Source: Blastococcus sp. Marseille-P5729
GTDB taxonomy: Bacteria > Actinomycetota > Actinomycetes > Mycobacteriales > Antricoccaceae
NCBI RefSeq assembly: GCF_900292035.1
Contig: NZ_OMPO01000001.1
Location: 1,371,192 to 1,435,191, forward strand
Direction: 5' to 3'
DNA: 64,000 nt
Positions 35,576 to 44,516 of the stretch are shown here, piece after piece. How positions within the stretch are numbered: position 1 is the first letter of the stretch; each line of letters starts with the position of its first letter. Both the position numbers and the translations under genes were made by a program. A model generated the notes under the pieces. That model made no database searches and was not told where the DNA came from. It saw nothing but the letters and a program-made list of their open reading frames with translations.

Positions 35576-37297
35576 TTACACGGCCGTCGTGACCTGGACG
35601 CCGTGCTCCTGCAGGTCGGTGTCACTCACGTGCTTACCGGTCACGATCTGCCGAACGAGCCCCAGCCCGGAGGGCGCGTGGGTCTCGTCCTTGCTGATCG
35701 CGAGCTGCTCGAAGGCCTGCGCCACGATCATTGCCCGGTGGTCGCCGTGGCAGGCGATCTCATGCGCTGCCTGGGAGGCGAGCAGGATCCCCATCGCCAG
35801 GGTGGCCATGTCGTCGGTGAGCGCCCCCATCAGCACCTCCGCGTCGTCCGGTGCGGAACCGAGCACCGCCTCGGCACGCGCGCTGACCGCTTCGAGCCGG
35901 GCGGCGAGATCGTCGCGGAGGCCCTGCAGGGCGGCGTCGTCCACGGTCGACAGGCGCTCCCTCAGCTCGTCGAAGAGCACCTTGTGCGCGCCGAGCTTGC
36001 GCATCGACCGCAGCACGTCCAGGGCGATGACGTTGGAGGCGCCCTCCCAGATCGAGCCCAGGTGCGCGTCGCGCAGCAGGCGGGGGTTCACCCACTCCTC
36101 GATGTAGCCGTTGCCGCCGCGGATCTCCATCGCCTCACCAGTGGCCCATCGGGCGCGTTTGCACAGATAGTGCTTCGCGAGCGGGGTCAGCAGCCGGATC
36201 AGGGTCTTGGCGGTGTCGTCACCGTCGTCCGCCTGCTGCAGGGTTTCGGCACAGTAGAAGATCATGCCGAGCCCGGCTTCTACGTCCGCGGTCATTCGGA
36301 GCAGATCGAGCCGCATCAGCGGCTGGTCGATCAGCGGCCGCCCGAAGACGACGCGATGGTGCACGTGCTGCACCGACTCGTACAGACCACGGCGCATCAG
36401 GGCGACGGCGCGGACGGCGTTCGACAGCCGCGACATGTTGACCATCTCGGTCATCTGCCGGAAACCGCGCTCGAGCTCGCCGACCTGGACGGCGTACGCC
36501 CCGTTCAGGGTGACCTCGCCGGAGGCCATCGAACGGGTGCCGAGCTTGTCCTTGAGCCGCTCGATCCGGTGGTCGTTCAGGGACCCGTCGGGCTTGTGTC
36601 GCGGCATCATGAACAGTCCGACGCCCCGAGTCGAGGCGTCCTCGCCGCCGGGGAACCGCGCGAGCACCAGGGTGATGTCGGCGCCGGCGTTGGAGGCAAA
36701 CCACTTGCGTCCGTGGAGCCGCCATCGGTCACCATCGCGCTCGGCCACTGCCTCGGTCATCGCGATGTCGGTGCCGGCCTGCAGCTCGGTCATGAACATC
36801 GCACCGGTGAGGCGGTCCGGGTCGGTGGAGGTGAGCCGGCGGACCGCCTCGGAGACTTCCGGGTCGTCGCTACCGTGTAGACGGAGCGTGCGGGCGGCGC
36901 TGTCGGTCATGTTGATCGGGCAGGCGAGCCCGAACTCGGCCTGGGTGTAGAGGTAGGTCATCAGGTACTTGACCAGCTGGGGCGGCTTGCTCTCCCACCC
37001 GTGGACGGGGTGATGCGAGACGGCCGCGAGGCCGTACTCGCCGAGCAGGATGTCAGCCATCTCGGTGTACGCCGGGTGGTAGACGATCTCGTTGGCCGGC
37101 TGTCCGTCCTTGGCGAAGGCCCGAAGCGTCGGCGGGTTCTTGTCGGCGGTGTCGGCCAGGGGATCGATCCGGTTCGCGACGTCCTCGCCGAGACGGTGCA
37201 GCAGCGGCTCGAGCAGTTGACGGTCGCCGTGCGGCACGTGCCGCTCGATCAGTCGGGCGAGGGCGGTATCGGCAGTGTAGAAGTTCGGCTGGCTCAT
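35576..37297 (-). CDS. AidB-like acyl-CoA dehydrogenase
   Basis: The start is ATG 37297 (MSQPNFYTADTALARLI); the longer open frame 5' to it overlaps the MFS gene and is not plausible. The 573-residue protein has the enlarged N-domain of the AidB branch. MTELQAGTDIAMTEAVAERDGDRWRLHG (split motif), KWFASNAGADITLVLARFPG and GTRSMASGEV follow, then MSRLSNAVRAVALMRRG, VFGRPLIDQPLMR, EIRGGNGYIEEWVNPRL and WEGASNVIALDVLR, with the catalytic-base Glu. E. coli AidB binds DNA in the alkylation response, but most actinobacterial members are plain flavin dehydrogenases. Its position downstream of a RecQ-like helicase makes a repair link worth noting, no more. Confidence 0.88.
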   Translation of the reverse strand: MSQPNFYTADTALARLIERHVPHGDRQLLEPLLHRLGEDVANRIDPLADTADKNPPTLRAFAKDGQPANEIVYHPAYTEMADILLGEYGLAAVSHHPVHGWESKPPQLVKYLMTYLYTQAEFGLACPINMTDSAARTLRLHGSDDPEVSEAVRRLTSTDPDRLTGAMFMTELQAGTDIAMTEAVAERDGDRWRLHGRKWFASNAGADITLVLARFPGGEDASTRGVGLFMMPRHKPDGSLNDHRIERLKDKLGTRSMASGEVTLNGAYAVQVGELERGFRQMTEMVNMSRLSNAVRAVALMRRGLYESVQHVHHRVVFGRPLIDQPLMRLDLLRMTADVEAGLGMIFYCAETLQQADDGDDTAKTLIRLLTPLAKHYLCKRARWATGEAMEIRGGNGYIEEWVNPRLLRDAHLGSIWEGASNVIALDVLRSMRKLGAHKVLFDELRERLSTVDDAALQGLRDDLAARLEAVSARAEAVLGSAPDDAEVLMGALTDDMATLAMGILLASQAAHEIACHGDHRAMIVAQAFEQLAISKDETHAPSGLGLVRQIVTGKHVSDTDLQEHGVQVTTAV

Positions 37298-37391
37298 CTG
37301 GTCTCCGATCGGCGCGAGCGTGACTTCGAGCATCCCTGACTGTCCTGATCGGCGTCCAGGGGTTCCGCCAGCCGGGCAGCGATCGTGGTGG

Positions 37392-38774
37392 TCAGCGTTT
37401 GGAGACGTCCGGCATGCGCGCGGCAAGCATCGCTCCGAGCAACCCCAGTGCCGCGAGGAAGACCAGCGCGGGGATCTCGCCGAATCCGGCGAGCACGGCG
37501 CTGATGCCACCGGTCACCAGCAGGATGATGCCCATCGCAGTGTTGGCGACCGCAACGTAACGCGTTCGCTGGTCCCCTTCGGCCATGTCCACGACGTAGG
37601 TCTTGCGAGCGACCCGCACGGCGACGTGCACCAGGCTGACGAGGAAGAACGCGAGAGTGAAGACCCATCCGATCCGTGGTTCGCCAGTCGGCCCCGCCGC
37701 GGACCGGCTGCTCCGGGGGTCGCCGGTGAGCAGGACGACGACAACGACGGCGATGACGAGGAGCGAGGCCGCAGCGGCTCCCACCATCATCAGGCGGCGA
37801 CTGGAACGGTCCGCGAGACGTCCACTGATCCAGCCTCCCGCGATGGACCCCAGCGCCGAGGCGATCACGAACCCGCCCAGGCCGCTGATCGTGGTGCTGC
37901 CGTAGTCGGCCGCGAGGGTGACGAAGAACGGCGGCGCGAGGGCAGACACCAGCAGCAGTGCCCGCACCGTCACGAAGCGTCGGAACGGTGCGTCGTGGCT
38001 CAACAACTGGATCATCTCGCGCCACCAGCCGGCGCCGCCCGAGCTGTCGGAGGTCGGCGGAGGCTCCTGGATCGTTCGGTAGACGGCCGCGCCGAGGATC
38101 CACGTGAGCGACGCTCCGACGAGGAAGATCGCCAGGATCTCCGGCGAAAGGTCGTCGCCGTAGGCGCGGAGAGCCAACCCGATCGCCACTGCGGCCACTC
38201 CGGACACGACGGTCGAGAGCCCGGAGATCTGACCGCGTTGACCCTTGGGGAGGGTGCGGCCCAGGACGTCCTTGGACGCCATCGAGCACAGCGCCCGCCC
38301 GAGGGCGAAGACGCCGAGCGCGACGATGATCGCGACGCCTGCGGCAATCTGCTCCAGAAGCGCGGCCGTCGCCGCGATGGCCAGTACCGAGACCGCCTGG
38401 ACCAGCGCACCGATGATCCACACCCGCGAACGGCGCGGTTGCGAGACCACCCACGGCATCACCGCGGCCTGCGGCAGCATCGAGCCGGACTCCCGGATCG
38501 GGACCAGCAGTGCCACGAACGCAGCGGGAGCGCCCAGACCGCCCAGGATCCACGGCAGCACCGTCTTGGCGTTGACCACCTGGTCCCCAGCGCTCTGCAG
38601 GGCGTTCGCCGCGATCTGGCGCAGCCCGTTGCGCGCCACCTGCTCGGCGCCGCCCACCGCGGACTCACCGTCGGCGTCCGCGGTGACGAGGCGGTGGTAC
38701 CACACGACCGACGGGGAGGTCAGCGCGCCGCGGTCGTCCCCGAACCCGGGTCGACGGGGTGGCGGGTTGGTCAT
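37392..38774 (-). CDS. MFS-type membrane transporter, unknown substrate
   Basis: This 460-residue protein starts at ATG 38774, overlapping the stop of the helicase gene (ATGA). It shows about ten to twelve hydrophobic helices in two bundles with the MFS loop signatures GRALCSMASKDVLGRTLPKGQRG and GGWISGRLADRSSRRLMMVGA. The first 60 residues are soluble and precede helix 1. No substrate class can be assigned. The coupling to a RecQ-like gene is unusual and probably reflects operon packing. About 95 bases separate it from the downstream AidB-like gene. Confidence 0.85.
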   Translation of the reverse strand: MTNPPPRRPGFGDDRGALTSPSVVWYHRLVTADADGESAVGGAEQVARNGLRQIAANALQSAGDQVVNAKTVLPWILGGLGAPAAFVALLVPIRESGSMLPQAAVMPWVVSQPRRSRVWIIGALVQAVSVLAIAATAALLEQIAAGVAIIVALGVFALGRALCSMASKDVLGRTLPKGQRGQISGLSTVVSGVAAVAIGLALRAYGDDLSPEILAIFLVGASLTWILGAAVYRTIQEPPPTSDSSGGAGWWREMIQLLSHDAPFRRFVTVRALLLVSALAPPFFVTLAADYGSTTISGLGGFVIASALGSIAGGWISGRLADRSSRRLMMVGAAAASLLVIAVVVVVLLTGDPRSSRSAAGPTGEPRIGWVFTLAFFLVSLVHVAVRVARKTYVVDMAEGDQRTRYVAVANTAMGIILLVTGGISAVLAGFGEIPALVFLAALGLLGAMLAARMPDVSKR

Positions 38775-40960
38775 CCGGTGGTCCGGTGCAGCAGCAGTGG
38801 CAGCACTACCTCGGCACCGGCCTCGCGAAGGACTGCAGCGGCGACGGTCGCCGCCCAGCCCATGCTGTCGCGGTCGACGATCAGCAGGACGGACGCCCCC
38901 TCCACGATGGCCTCGGCCGACGGGTCGAGCTCGAGACTGGCCTCCCAGGTGGCGGCCTGTCCGCCGCTCGGCAGATCCTCGCTGCGGACCTTGCGTGAGC
39001 CGAGCTGCAACGCCTCGGGCTCAAATCGGGCTCGCCGCATCCGACCCACCTCGGCGATGTGGTCAGCCAGCGTCTCGGTCACCATGCTCAGGCCACCCGC
39101 AGGCAGCGCCACGACGACGTCCGGGCGTCGCGACCACGCGGGATAGCTGCGATCTCCCCGGCTCCACGCAGCGAGCACCCGCACGACAGCATCCTTCAGC
39201 TCATCGGTCACGGGGCCGTCCGCGCTGAGCGAAGAACGCACCAGCGAGGTCCATTGCGGCGCGTCGTAGTCGACCAGGACCCTCCCCCAGTCGGCGGCGA
39301 CCGTCGCCGAGATCCGCCCCTTGCGCTGGGACGGCGCCCCCGGCCACATCTTGCGCGGCTCCAGCCCGTGTACCTGTCCGCGAAGGGCGTGCTCGACCCG
39401 CTGCGCGAGTGCGGCGTCGACCTCAGTCTGCAACACGGCGGTGGCCGCCGGATCGCATACCGAGCACCGTCCGCACGGCTGCGCGCTGGGATCGTCCAGG
39501 CTCTCCTGCAGCAGCTGCATGAGACACCGTCGCCCGGCCGCATAGTCGCGCATGATCTGTGCCTCGCGCTCGCGGGTCGCGATGACCGAGTCGTAGTGCG
39601 CTTTGTCGTAGGTCCATTCCTTACCCGTGACGACCCATCCGTCGGGCGTCCGGTCGGTCACCTCGTCGACCGCGAGTTGCTTGAGGATCAGCTCGACCCT
39701 GGTACGTCGTACGCCGGACTGAGCCTCGAGCTTCGGCACGCTCAACGGTTCGGCCTCGTCCCGCATGACGTTCAGGACACTCTCGACCTGTGCGGGCACT
39801 GGGATGGTGGCCGTGGCGAAGTACTCCCAGACGTGGCGGTCTGCCTCGCTCGGAAGCAGGACGACGACGGCACGGTCGATGCCGCGGCCGGCTCGACCGA
39901 CCTGCTGGTAATAGGACACCGGCGACGGCGGCGACCCGACGTGCACGACAAAGCCGAGATCGGGCTTGTCGAAGCCCATGCCGAGGGCGGATGTGGCGAT
40001 CAGCGCCTTGATCTCATTGGACCGAAGGGCATTCTCCAGACGCTGCCGCTCCCCCGCATCAAGACGCCCGGTGTACGCCGCGACCGGGTAGTCGACACCG
40101 TGCACCGTCTTGATCGCCTCGGTCAACTCTTCCGCCTGAGCGACCGTCAGGGTGTAGACGATGCCGGAACCCGGCAGGCTGGGCAGTCGCTCGCACACCC
40201 AGGCGAACCGGTCGATGGGCCGCATCTGGTCGAGCACCACGAGCTGGAGGCTGGAGCGCGCCAATGGCCCCCGCAGCACCAGCGCGTCACCGAGCTGTCG
40301 CGCGACATCTTCGGTGACACGAGCGTTTGCAGTCGCGGTCGTGGCCAGCACAGCGGCGTCCGGGTTGAGTTGGGTGAGCACGTCGGAGATACGGCGGTAG
40401 TCGGGACGAAAGTCGTGGCCCCAGTCGGAGATCGCATGTGCCTCGTCGATGACGAGCATGCCGATGAGCCCCGCCAACTGATCGAGCACCCTGCGGCCGA
40501 ATGCCGGATTGGCCAGCCGCTCGGGCGAGACCAGCAGTACGTCCACCTGGTCAGCGGCGATCTCCTCCTCAATGGCCGACCAGTCCTCGAAGTTCGAGGA
40601 ATTCAGGGTGCGAGCACGCAGTCCGGCGCGCTCGGCTGCCTCCACCTGGTCTCGCATGAGCGACAGCAAAGGCGAGATCACCAAGGTGAGCCCGCGGCCG
40701 GCCTCTCGGCCGATCGCGGTGGCGATCCAGTAGACAGCGGACTTTCCCCACCCGGTGGCCTGCACGACCAGCACCCTGGCCGGGGGCCGGCACAGCGCGG
40801 CGACGGCCGTCTGCTGGTCGGCGCGCAGCTCGGCGTCCGGCCCGGCCATCTTGCGCAGCACGTCAGCGGCGAGCTCGGCCTGATCAGTGGTCAGGTCGAC
40901 GTCGAGGGCTGTCAGCTGGGGCTCGGTCACGATCGCCACGTTACTGCGGCTCGCCGACAT
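38771..40960 (-). CDS. RecQ-like DNA helicase with C-terminal phosphoribosyltransferase-like domain
   Basis: The start chosen is ATG 40960 (MSASRSN); ATG 40969 and an unlikely 41083 are alternatives. The product has 729 residues. Helicase motifs run in order: LRADQQTAV (motif 0), VQATGWGKS (I), ISPLLSLMRDQVE (Ia), VIDEAHAISDWGHDFRPDYRRI (II), ATTATAN (III), ATSALGMGFDKPDL (V) and QVGRAGRGID (VI). A RecQ-type zinc site follows (CLMQLL...CGRCSVCD), then a winged-helix-like part. The last 200 residues end in VLLIVDRDSMGWAATVAAAV followed by LREAGAEVVLPLLL, which resembles the PRPP-binding loop of phosphoribosyltransferases. No HRDC domain is seen. The enzyme presumably unwinds DNA 3'-5'; the role of the extra domain is not known. 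Confidence 0.88.
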   Translation of the reverse strand: MSASRSNVAIVTEPQLTALDVDLTTDQAELAADVLRKMAGPDAELRADQQTAVAALCRPPARVLVVQATGWGKSAVYWIATAIGREAGRGLTLVISPLLSLMRDQVEAAERAGLRARTLNSSNFEDWSAIEEEIAADQVDVLLVSPERLANPAFGRRVLDQLAGLIGMLVIDEAHAISDWGHDFRPDYRRISDVLTQLNPDAAVLATTATANARVTEDVARQLGDALVLRGPLARSSLQLVVLDQMRPIDRFAWVCERLPSLPGSGIVYTLTVAQAEELTEAIKTVHGVDYPVAAYTGRLDAGERQRLENALRSNEIKALIATSALGMGFDKPDLGFVVHVGSPPSPVSYYQQVGRAGRGIDRAVVVLLPSEADRHVWEYFATATIPVPAQVESVLNVMRDEAEPLSVPKLEAQSGVRRTRVELILKQLAVDEVTDRTPDGWVVTGKEWTYDKAHYDSVIATREREAQIMRDYAAGRRCLMQLLQESLDDPSAQPCGRCSVCDPAATAVLQTEVDAALAQRVEHALRGQVHGLEPRKMWPGAPSQRKGRISATVAADWGRVLVDYDAPQWTSLVRSSLSADGPVTDELKDAVVRVLAAWSRGDRSYPAWSRRPDVVVALPAGGLSMVTETLADHIAEVGRMRRARFEPEALQLGSRKVRSEDLPSGGQAATWEASLELDPSAEAIVEGASVLLIVDRDSMGWAATVAAAVLREAGAEVVLPLLLHRTTG

Positions 40961-41097
40961 CACCGGCATCCCGCGAGAGGCTGTGGATCGAAGGGCATGG
41001 TGTGGATGGCGTCTCAGGCGGTTCCCTACATTGTCGGTAGGGTCTGCTTCCGGCGGGCGATAGGCTCCAAGGGCCTGCGTCACCAGAGGAGAGAAGC

Positions 41098-41784
41098 TTG
41101 TCCAAGCCGCTGCGCCCGCTCAGTGATCAAGCCGGCCGCGGCACCCAGCTCAGTGAGCGCGTCGCCGCTCGCGTCCGCGAGGCGATCATGCTGGGTGACC
41201 TGACCCCCCTGGAGTTCGTGCGCACCGAACGGCTCGCCGCCGAGCTCGGCGTGAGCCAGACGCCCGTACGCGAGGCGTTGATGGCGCTGTCCTCGGAGGG
41301 TTCGGTCAAGTGGGAGCCGCGGCGCGGCTTCCGCGTCGTGCCGGTGACCGCTCAGGACATCCATGATCTGTTCGACGTCCAGGCGTACGCCGCCGGTGAA
41401 CTCGCCGCCCGCGCCGTCGCCAATCTCACTGACGCGGATATCGAGGCCCTGGACGAGTTCCAGCGCGAGCTGGTGAGTGCCGAGGAACGCGGCGATGCCG
41501 ACGAGGTAGTGCGGCTAAACCACCAATTCCATCGCAGGATCAACAACACGGCCCGCTCGGTCCGGTTGGCCAACCTGCTGCGGTCGACGGTGCAGCACGT
41601 GCCGTTGTCGTCCTACGGCTCGATCGACGGCTGGGCGCAGGCGTCGGTGCACGACCACATGCCCATCCTGAAGGCTCTGCACGCCCACGACCCCGAGGCT
41701 GCTCGCGCGGCGATGAGCCGGCATATCCGCAACACCGGCGATCAGCTGGTCGCCCATCTTCGCCGCGAGATCGGCCTGAAGTAG
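41098..41784 (+). CDS. GntR-family transcriptional regulator with FCD domain
   Basis: This 228-residue protein starts at TTG 41098, which has AGAGGAG seven bases upstream; no nearby ATG fits as well. The N-terminal winged helix (SERVAARVREAIMLGDLTP, then LAAELGVSQTPVREALMALSSEG) is GntR-type. The C-terminal all-helical FCD ligand domain carries the metal or ligand residues in LNHQFHRRI and HDHMPILKALHAHD...SRHI. It probably senses a carboxylate or acyl metabolite; the ligand is unknown. It is divergent from the helicase operon and could regulate either side. Confidence 0.9.
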   Translation: MSKPLRPLSDQAGRGTQLSERVAARVREAIMLGDLTPLEFVRTERLAAELGVSQTPVREALMALSSEGSVKWEPRRGFRVVPVTAQDIHDLFDVQAYAAGELAARAVANLTDADIEALDEFQRELVSAEERGDADEVVRLNHQFHRRINNTARSVRLANLLRSTVQHVPLSSYGSIDGWAQASVHDHMPILKALHAHDPEAARAAMSRHIRNTGDQLVAHLRREIGLK

Positions 41785-41822
41785 ACCCACCCGACCCGTT
41801 CAACATTTCCTCAGAATTCCAC

Positions 41823-41851
41823 TTGACCAACGTCTCGAACATTTGTACGAT
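41823..41851 (+). promoter_or_regulatory. Promoter with LexA/SOS-type box upstream of DUF222-HNH gene
   Basis: TTGACC, 17 bases, then TACGAT gives a good sigma-A promoter. The spacer and -10 contain TCGAACATTTGTACGA (41835-41850), one mismatch from the actinobacterial LexA palindrome TCGAAC-N4-GTTCGA. LexA bound there would block the promoter, so the gene at 41880 should be induced by DNA damage. Confidence 0.7.
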
Positions 41852-41879
41852 GTGATTAGCCGTTGGGGAGGTGACGACC

Positions 41880-43679
41880 ATGGACGAGCAGCGAACGGAC
41901 CGCAGCGAGGCAAGCGAGCAACCAGCGGTCTTCACTCCTGCTCCTGCTCCTGAGTCCGCGGGCGTGGCGGAGCCGGACTGGGCGATCGCTGCTGCCGCCT
42001 CGCCGGCTGATGCGGAGCGGTTGTGGTTAGCGAGTGATTCCGCCCGGGAGCTGGACCGCGATCTGGATGAGGCGTTCGATCTGCTGCAGCGTGGGTATGA
42101 GCTGTTGCTGAGGATCGGGGAAGAGGGCGAGCTGGGCGCGCTGGGCCCGGACCGGTTGATCACGATGGCGCAGCGGTTGGAGGCGCACCGCACGCGGCTG
42201 GTCATAGTCGACTCCTACGTGATCGAGGCGGCGAGGGAGGATCGGTTGCAGGATCACGTGTGCGCCTCCTCGATCCCTCTGGCGCTGTGTCAGGTGCTGC
42301 ATATCTCCAGTGGTGAGGCGAACGCGCGCGCGAGACGCGCCGAGCAGTTGTTGCCGCAGAACGCCTTCAGCAGCGGCGCCACCCCACCGCGGCTGCCGCT
42401 GCTCGCGGACGCGGTCCGTGACGGTGCGGGGGTGTCGAGCGCTCAGGTGGATGTGATCTGCAAGGCCATGGCGCGAGTGGTGCAGAACCCCGAGGTGGAC
42501 TCGCACAACCTCGAGTTGGCCGAGCGGCTGCTGGTGCACCACGCCGCCGGGTTGACGCATAAGGAGCTGGAGGTCGCGGCGGAGAAGGTCGAGGAGGTCA
42601 CCAACCCCGACGGGACCCTGCCCAGTGAGGAGGTCGCCGCCGCGCGGCGTGGGGTGGTGATCGGGCCCGAGGGCCGCGATGGCACGCACAAGATCTCCGG
42701 GTCCCTGACCCGCGAGGGTAAGGCGCTGTTCGATGCCGCGATCGGGCCGTTCGCCGCACCCCGCCCCGCTGACGCGGACGGTGCGGATGACCGGTCGGCG
42801 GCGCAGCGCACCCATGACGGGCTGCAGGATGCCTGCCAGCGGCTGCTGGAGCTCGCCGGCGCGCCGGCGTCCGGTGGGACCGCGGCGACGGTGCACATCA
42901 CCATCGATCTCGACCGGCTCATCGAAGCCATCGCGCGGCTACGCGACGATAACTCTGGCCGCACGACCGCGCAGCAGGCCGTGGGGCGGGTCGCCGGCGG
43001 TGACCAGCTGACCATCACCGAGATCCTGCGCCTGGCGCGGGAGGCGACCCTGGTCCCGGTGTGGATCAGCGCCGTCCACGGGATCGTGGCCTACGGCCGC
43101 GACCGCCGCACCGCATCCCCCGCCCAGACCCACGCGCTCATCGCTCGGGACGGCGGGTGCAGCTTCCCCGGCTGCCAAGCCCCACCCGACTGGTGCCAAC
43201 GGCACCACGTGATCGCGTGGTGGTCAGGCGGCCACACCGACCTGGACAACCTCACCCTCGTCTGCGGGTACCACCACCGCGAATTCGACAAGCGCGGCTG
43301 GGCCGTCGACATCATCAACGGCATCCCCGTCTGGACCCCACCTCGGTGGCTCGACCCCGACCAGAAACCCCAGATCAACGCCCGGATCACGATCCCCTGC
43401 CAAAACGAGATCACCCACCTCGCCGAGACCGTCCGACAAGCCCAACGCGACCGCGCCCAACGAGAACGAGAACGAGGCCGCGGCGGAAGCAGAGATCCCG
43501 GCGACCCCGCAGACCACCTCGGACTACTCGGGGACCTGCTCGATCCCAGCGAGGACATCAACGAGCTCATCCAGCTCATCGCCACCCACATCCCCACCGA
43601 ACACCGCGACGCCTTCTACGCAGACGCCGCACGCCTCATCGATGCGTACCTCGGTACCGCCCCGGCGTCCGCCGGATAA
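41880..43679 (+). CDS. DUF222 / HNH endonuclease family protein (13E12-repeat type)
   Basis: The start chosen is ATG 41880, nine bases after GGGGAG; GTG 41871 sits too close to that site. The 599-residue product has the DUF222 helical region (about 60-440). A C-terminal HNH nuclease follows: RDGGCSFPGCQAPPDWCQRHHVIAWWSGG and TDLDNLTLVCGYHHREFDKRGW (split motifs), with the Cys pairs and His residues of the zinc/HNH fold. Members are abundant in actinobacterial genomes, like the mycobacterial 13E12 repeat family, several of which are LexA-controlled. The LexA-type box upstream fits that. The cellular role is unresolved; mobile-element or DNA-damage-linked nuclease activity is usually supposed. 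Confidence 0.9.
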   Translation: MDEQRTDRSEASEQPAVFTPAPAPESAGVAEPDWAIAAAASPADAERLWLASDSARELDRDLDEAFDLLQRGYELLLRIGEEGELGALGPDRLITMAQRLEAHRTRLVIVDSYVIEAAREDRLQDHVCASSIPLALCQVLHISSGEANARARRAEQLLPQNAFSSGATPPRLPLLADAVRDGAGVSSAQVDVICKAMARVVQNPEVDSHNLELAERLLVHHAAGLTHKELEVAAEKVEEVTNPDGTLPSEEVAAARRGVVIGPEGRDGTHKISGSLTREGKALFDAAIGPFAAPRPADADGADDRSAAQRTHDGLQDACQRLLELAGAPASGGTAATVHITIDLDRLIEAIARLRDDNSGRTTAQQAVGRVAGGDQLTITEILRLAREATLVPVWISAVHGIVAYGRDRRTASPAQTHALIARDGGCSFPGCQAPPDWCQRHHVIAWWSGGHTDLDNLTLVCGYHHREFDKRGWAVDIINGIPVWTPPRWLDPDQKPQINARITIPCQNEITHLAETVRQAQRDRAQRERERGRGGSRDPGDPADHLGLLGDLLDPSEDINELIQLIATHIPTEHRDAFYADAARLIDAYLGTAPASAG

Positions 43680-43682
43680 CTG

Positions 43683-44516
43683 CTATCGGGCGTCGAGGAA
43701 CCGGGGTACGGCGTCGAACGATGCCTTGCGTGCGGCACGTCGCAATGCGCTGAGCACCATCGGTCCGACGATGAGGATCAACGTGACGTTAGTGATCGCG
43801 CGCCCGATGTCCCATCCGAGGCTGGTCGCGAACGAGAAAGTGAAGAATCGATGCAGGTTCTCCAGCACCGGATCACCGGCCACGTAGGAGATTCCGGTGC
43901 CCAGCCCCGCAGTGAACGGCCAGAACGACAGGTTCATGACGAACCCGTACAGCAGGGCTGCTATCGCGCCGTACGCCGCGAGCAGCGCGAGCTCGGCCCG
44001 CCCCTTGGCTCGCGGCAACAGTCCCGCGAACATGCCGACCCACGCCGAGGCCATCATCTGGAAGGGCAGCCAGGGCCCGACCCCGCCGGTGATCAGCGCC
44101 GAGGCGAACAGGGTCGTGGCACCCAGCACAAATCCGAACCCAGGCCCGAACACTCGTCCGCCGAGGATCAGCAGGAAGAACATCGTCTCCAGCCCGCCGG
44201 TGCCGGCACCCATCGGTCGGAGAGCCGCCCCGATCGCTGACAGGACACCGAGCATCGCGACGGCCTTGACGTCGAGGCCACCCTCGCTGATCTCCGCCAA
44301 CACAATCGCCATGATCATCGGCAGGATCAACGCGAACAGCAACGGCGCGTCGGCGCTGTGCGACAGGTCCGACTCGGGTGCCACGATCAGCGGCCAGAGG
44401 AACATCAGCAGACCGGCAACGCTCGCCAGCGAGATCGCGATCATCGCGCGCGGCCGCAACCGCACCACGCCCGGACGCACCACGGTCCGCTCGCGGACTA
44501 CAACTCCGCTACTCAT
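43683..44516 (-). CDS. ECF transporter S component (predicted corrinoid-binding)
   Basis: This 277-residue membrane protein starts at ATG 44516, overlapping the ATPase stop by 8 bases. It has about six to seven helices after a basic N-terminus (VVRLRPRAMIAISLASVAGL). ECF S-type motifs are SAIGAALRPMGAGTGGLETMFFLLILGGRVFGPGFGFVLG (split) with the AALRP and GRVFGP loops. The remainder is GPWLPFQMMASAWVGMFAGLLP. It is the substrate-binding subunit of an ECF importer. The specificity is inferred from the upstream cobalamin riboswitch and the transcobalamin-like proteins in the same operon, so cobalamin or another corrinoid is the likely ligand. It is the last cistron. Confidence 0.85.
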   Translation of the reverse strand: MSSGVVVRERTVVRPGVVRLRPRAMIAISLASVAGLLMFLWPLIVAPESDLSHSADAPLLFALILPMIMAIVLAEISEGGLDVKAVAMLGVLSAIGAALRPMGAGTGGLETMFFLLILGGRVFGPGFGFVLGATTLFASALITGGVGPWLPFQMMASAWVGMFAGLLPRAKGRAELALLAAYGAIAALLYGFVMNLSFWPFTAGLGTGISYVAGDPVLENLHRFFTFSFATSLGWDIGRAITNVTLILIVGPMVLSALRRAARKASFDAVPRFLDAR

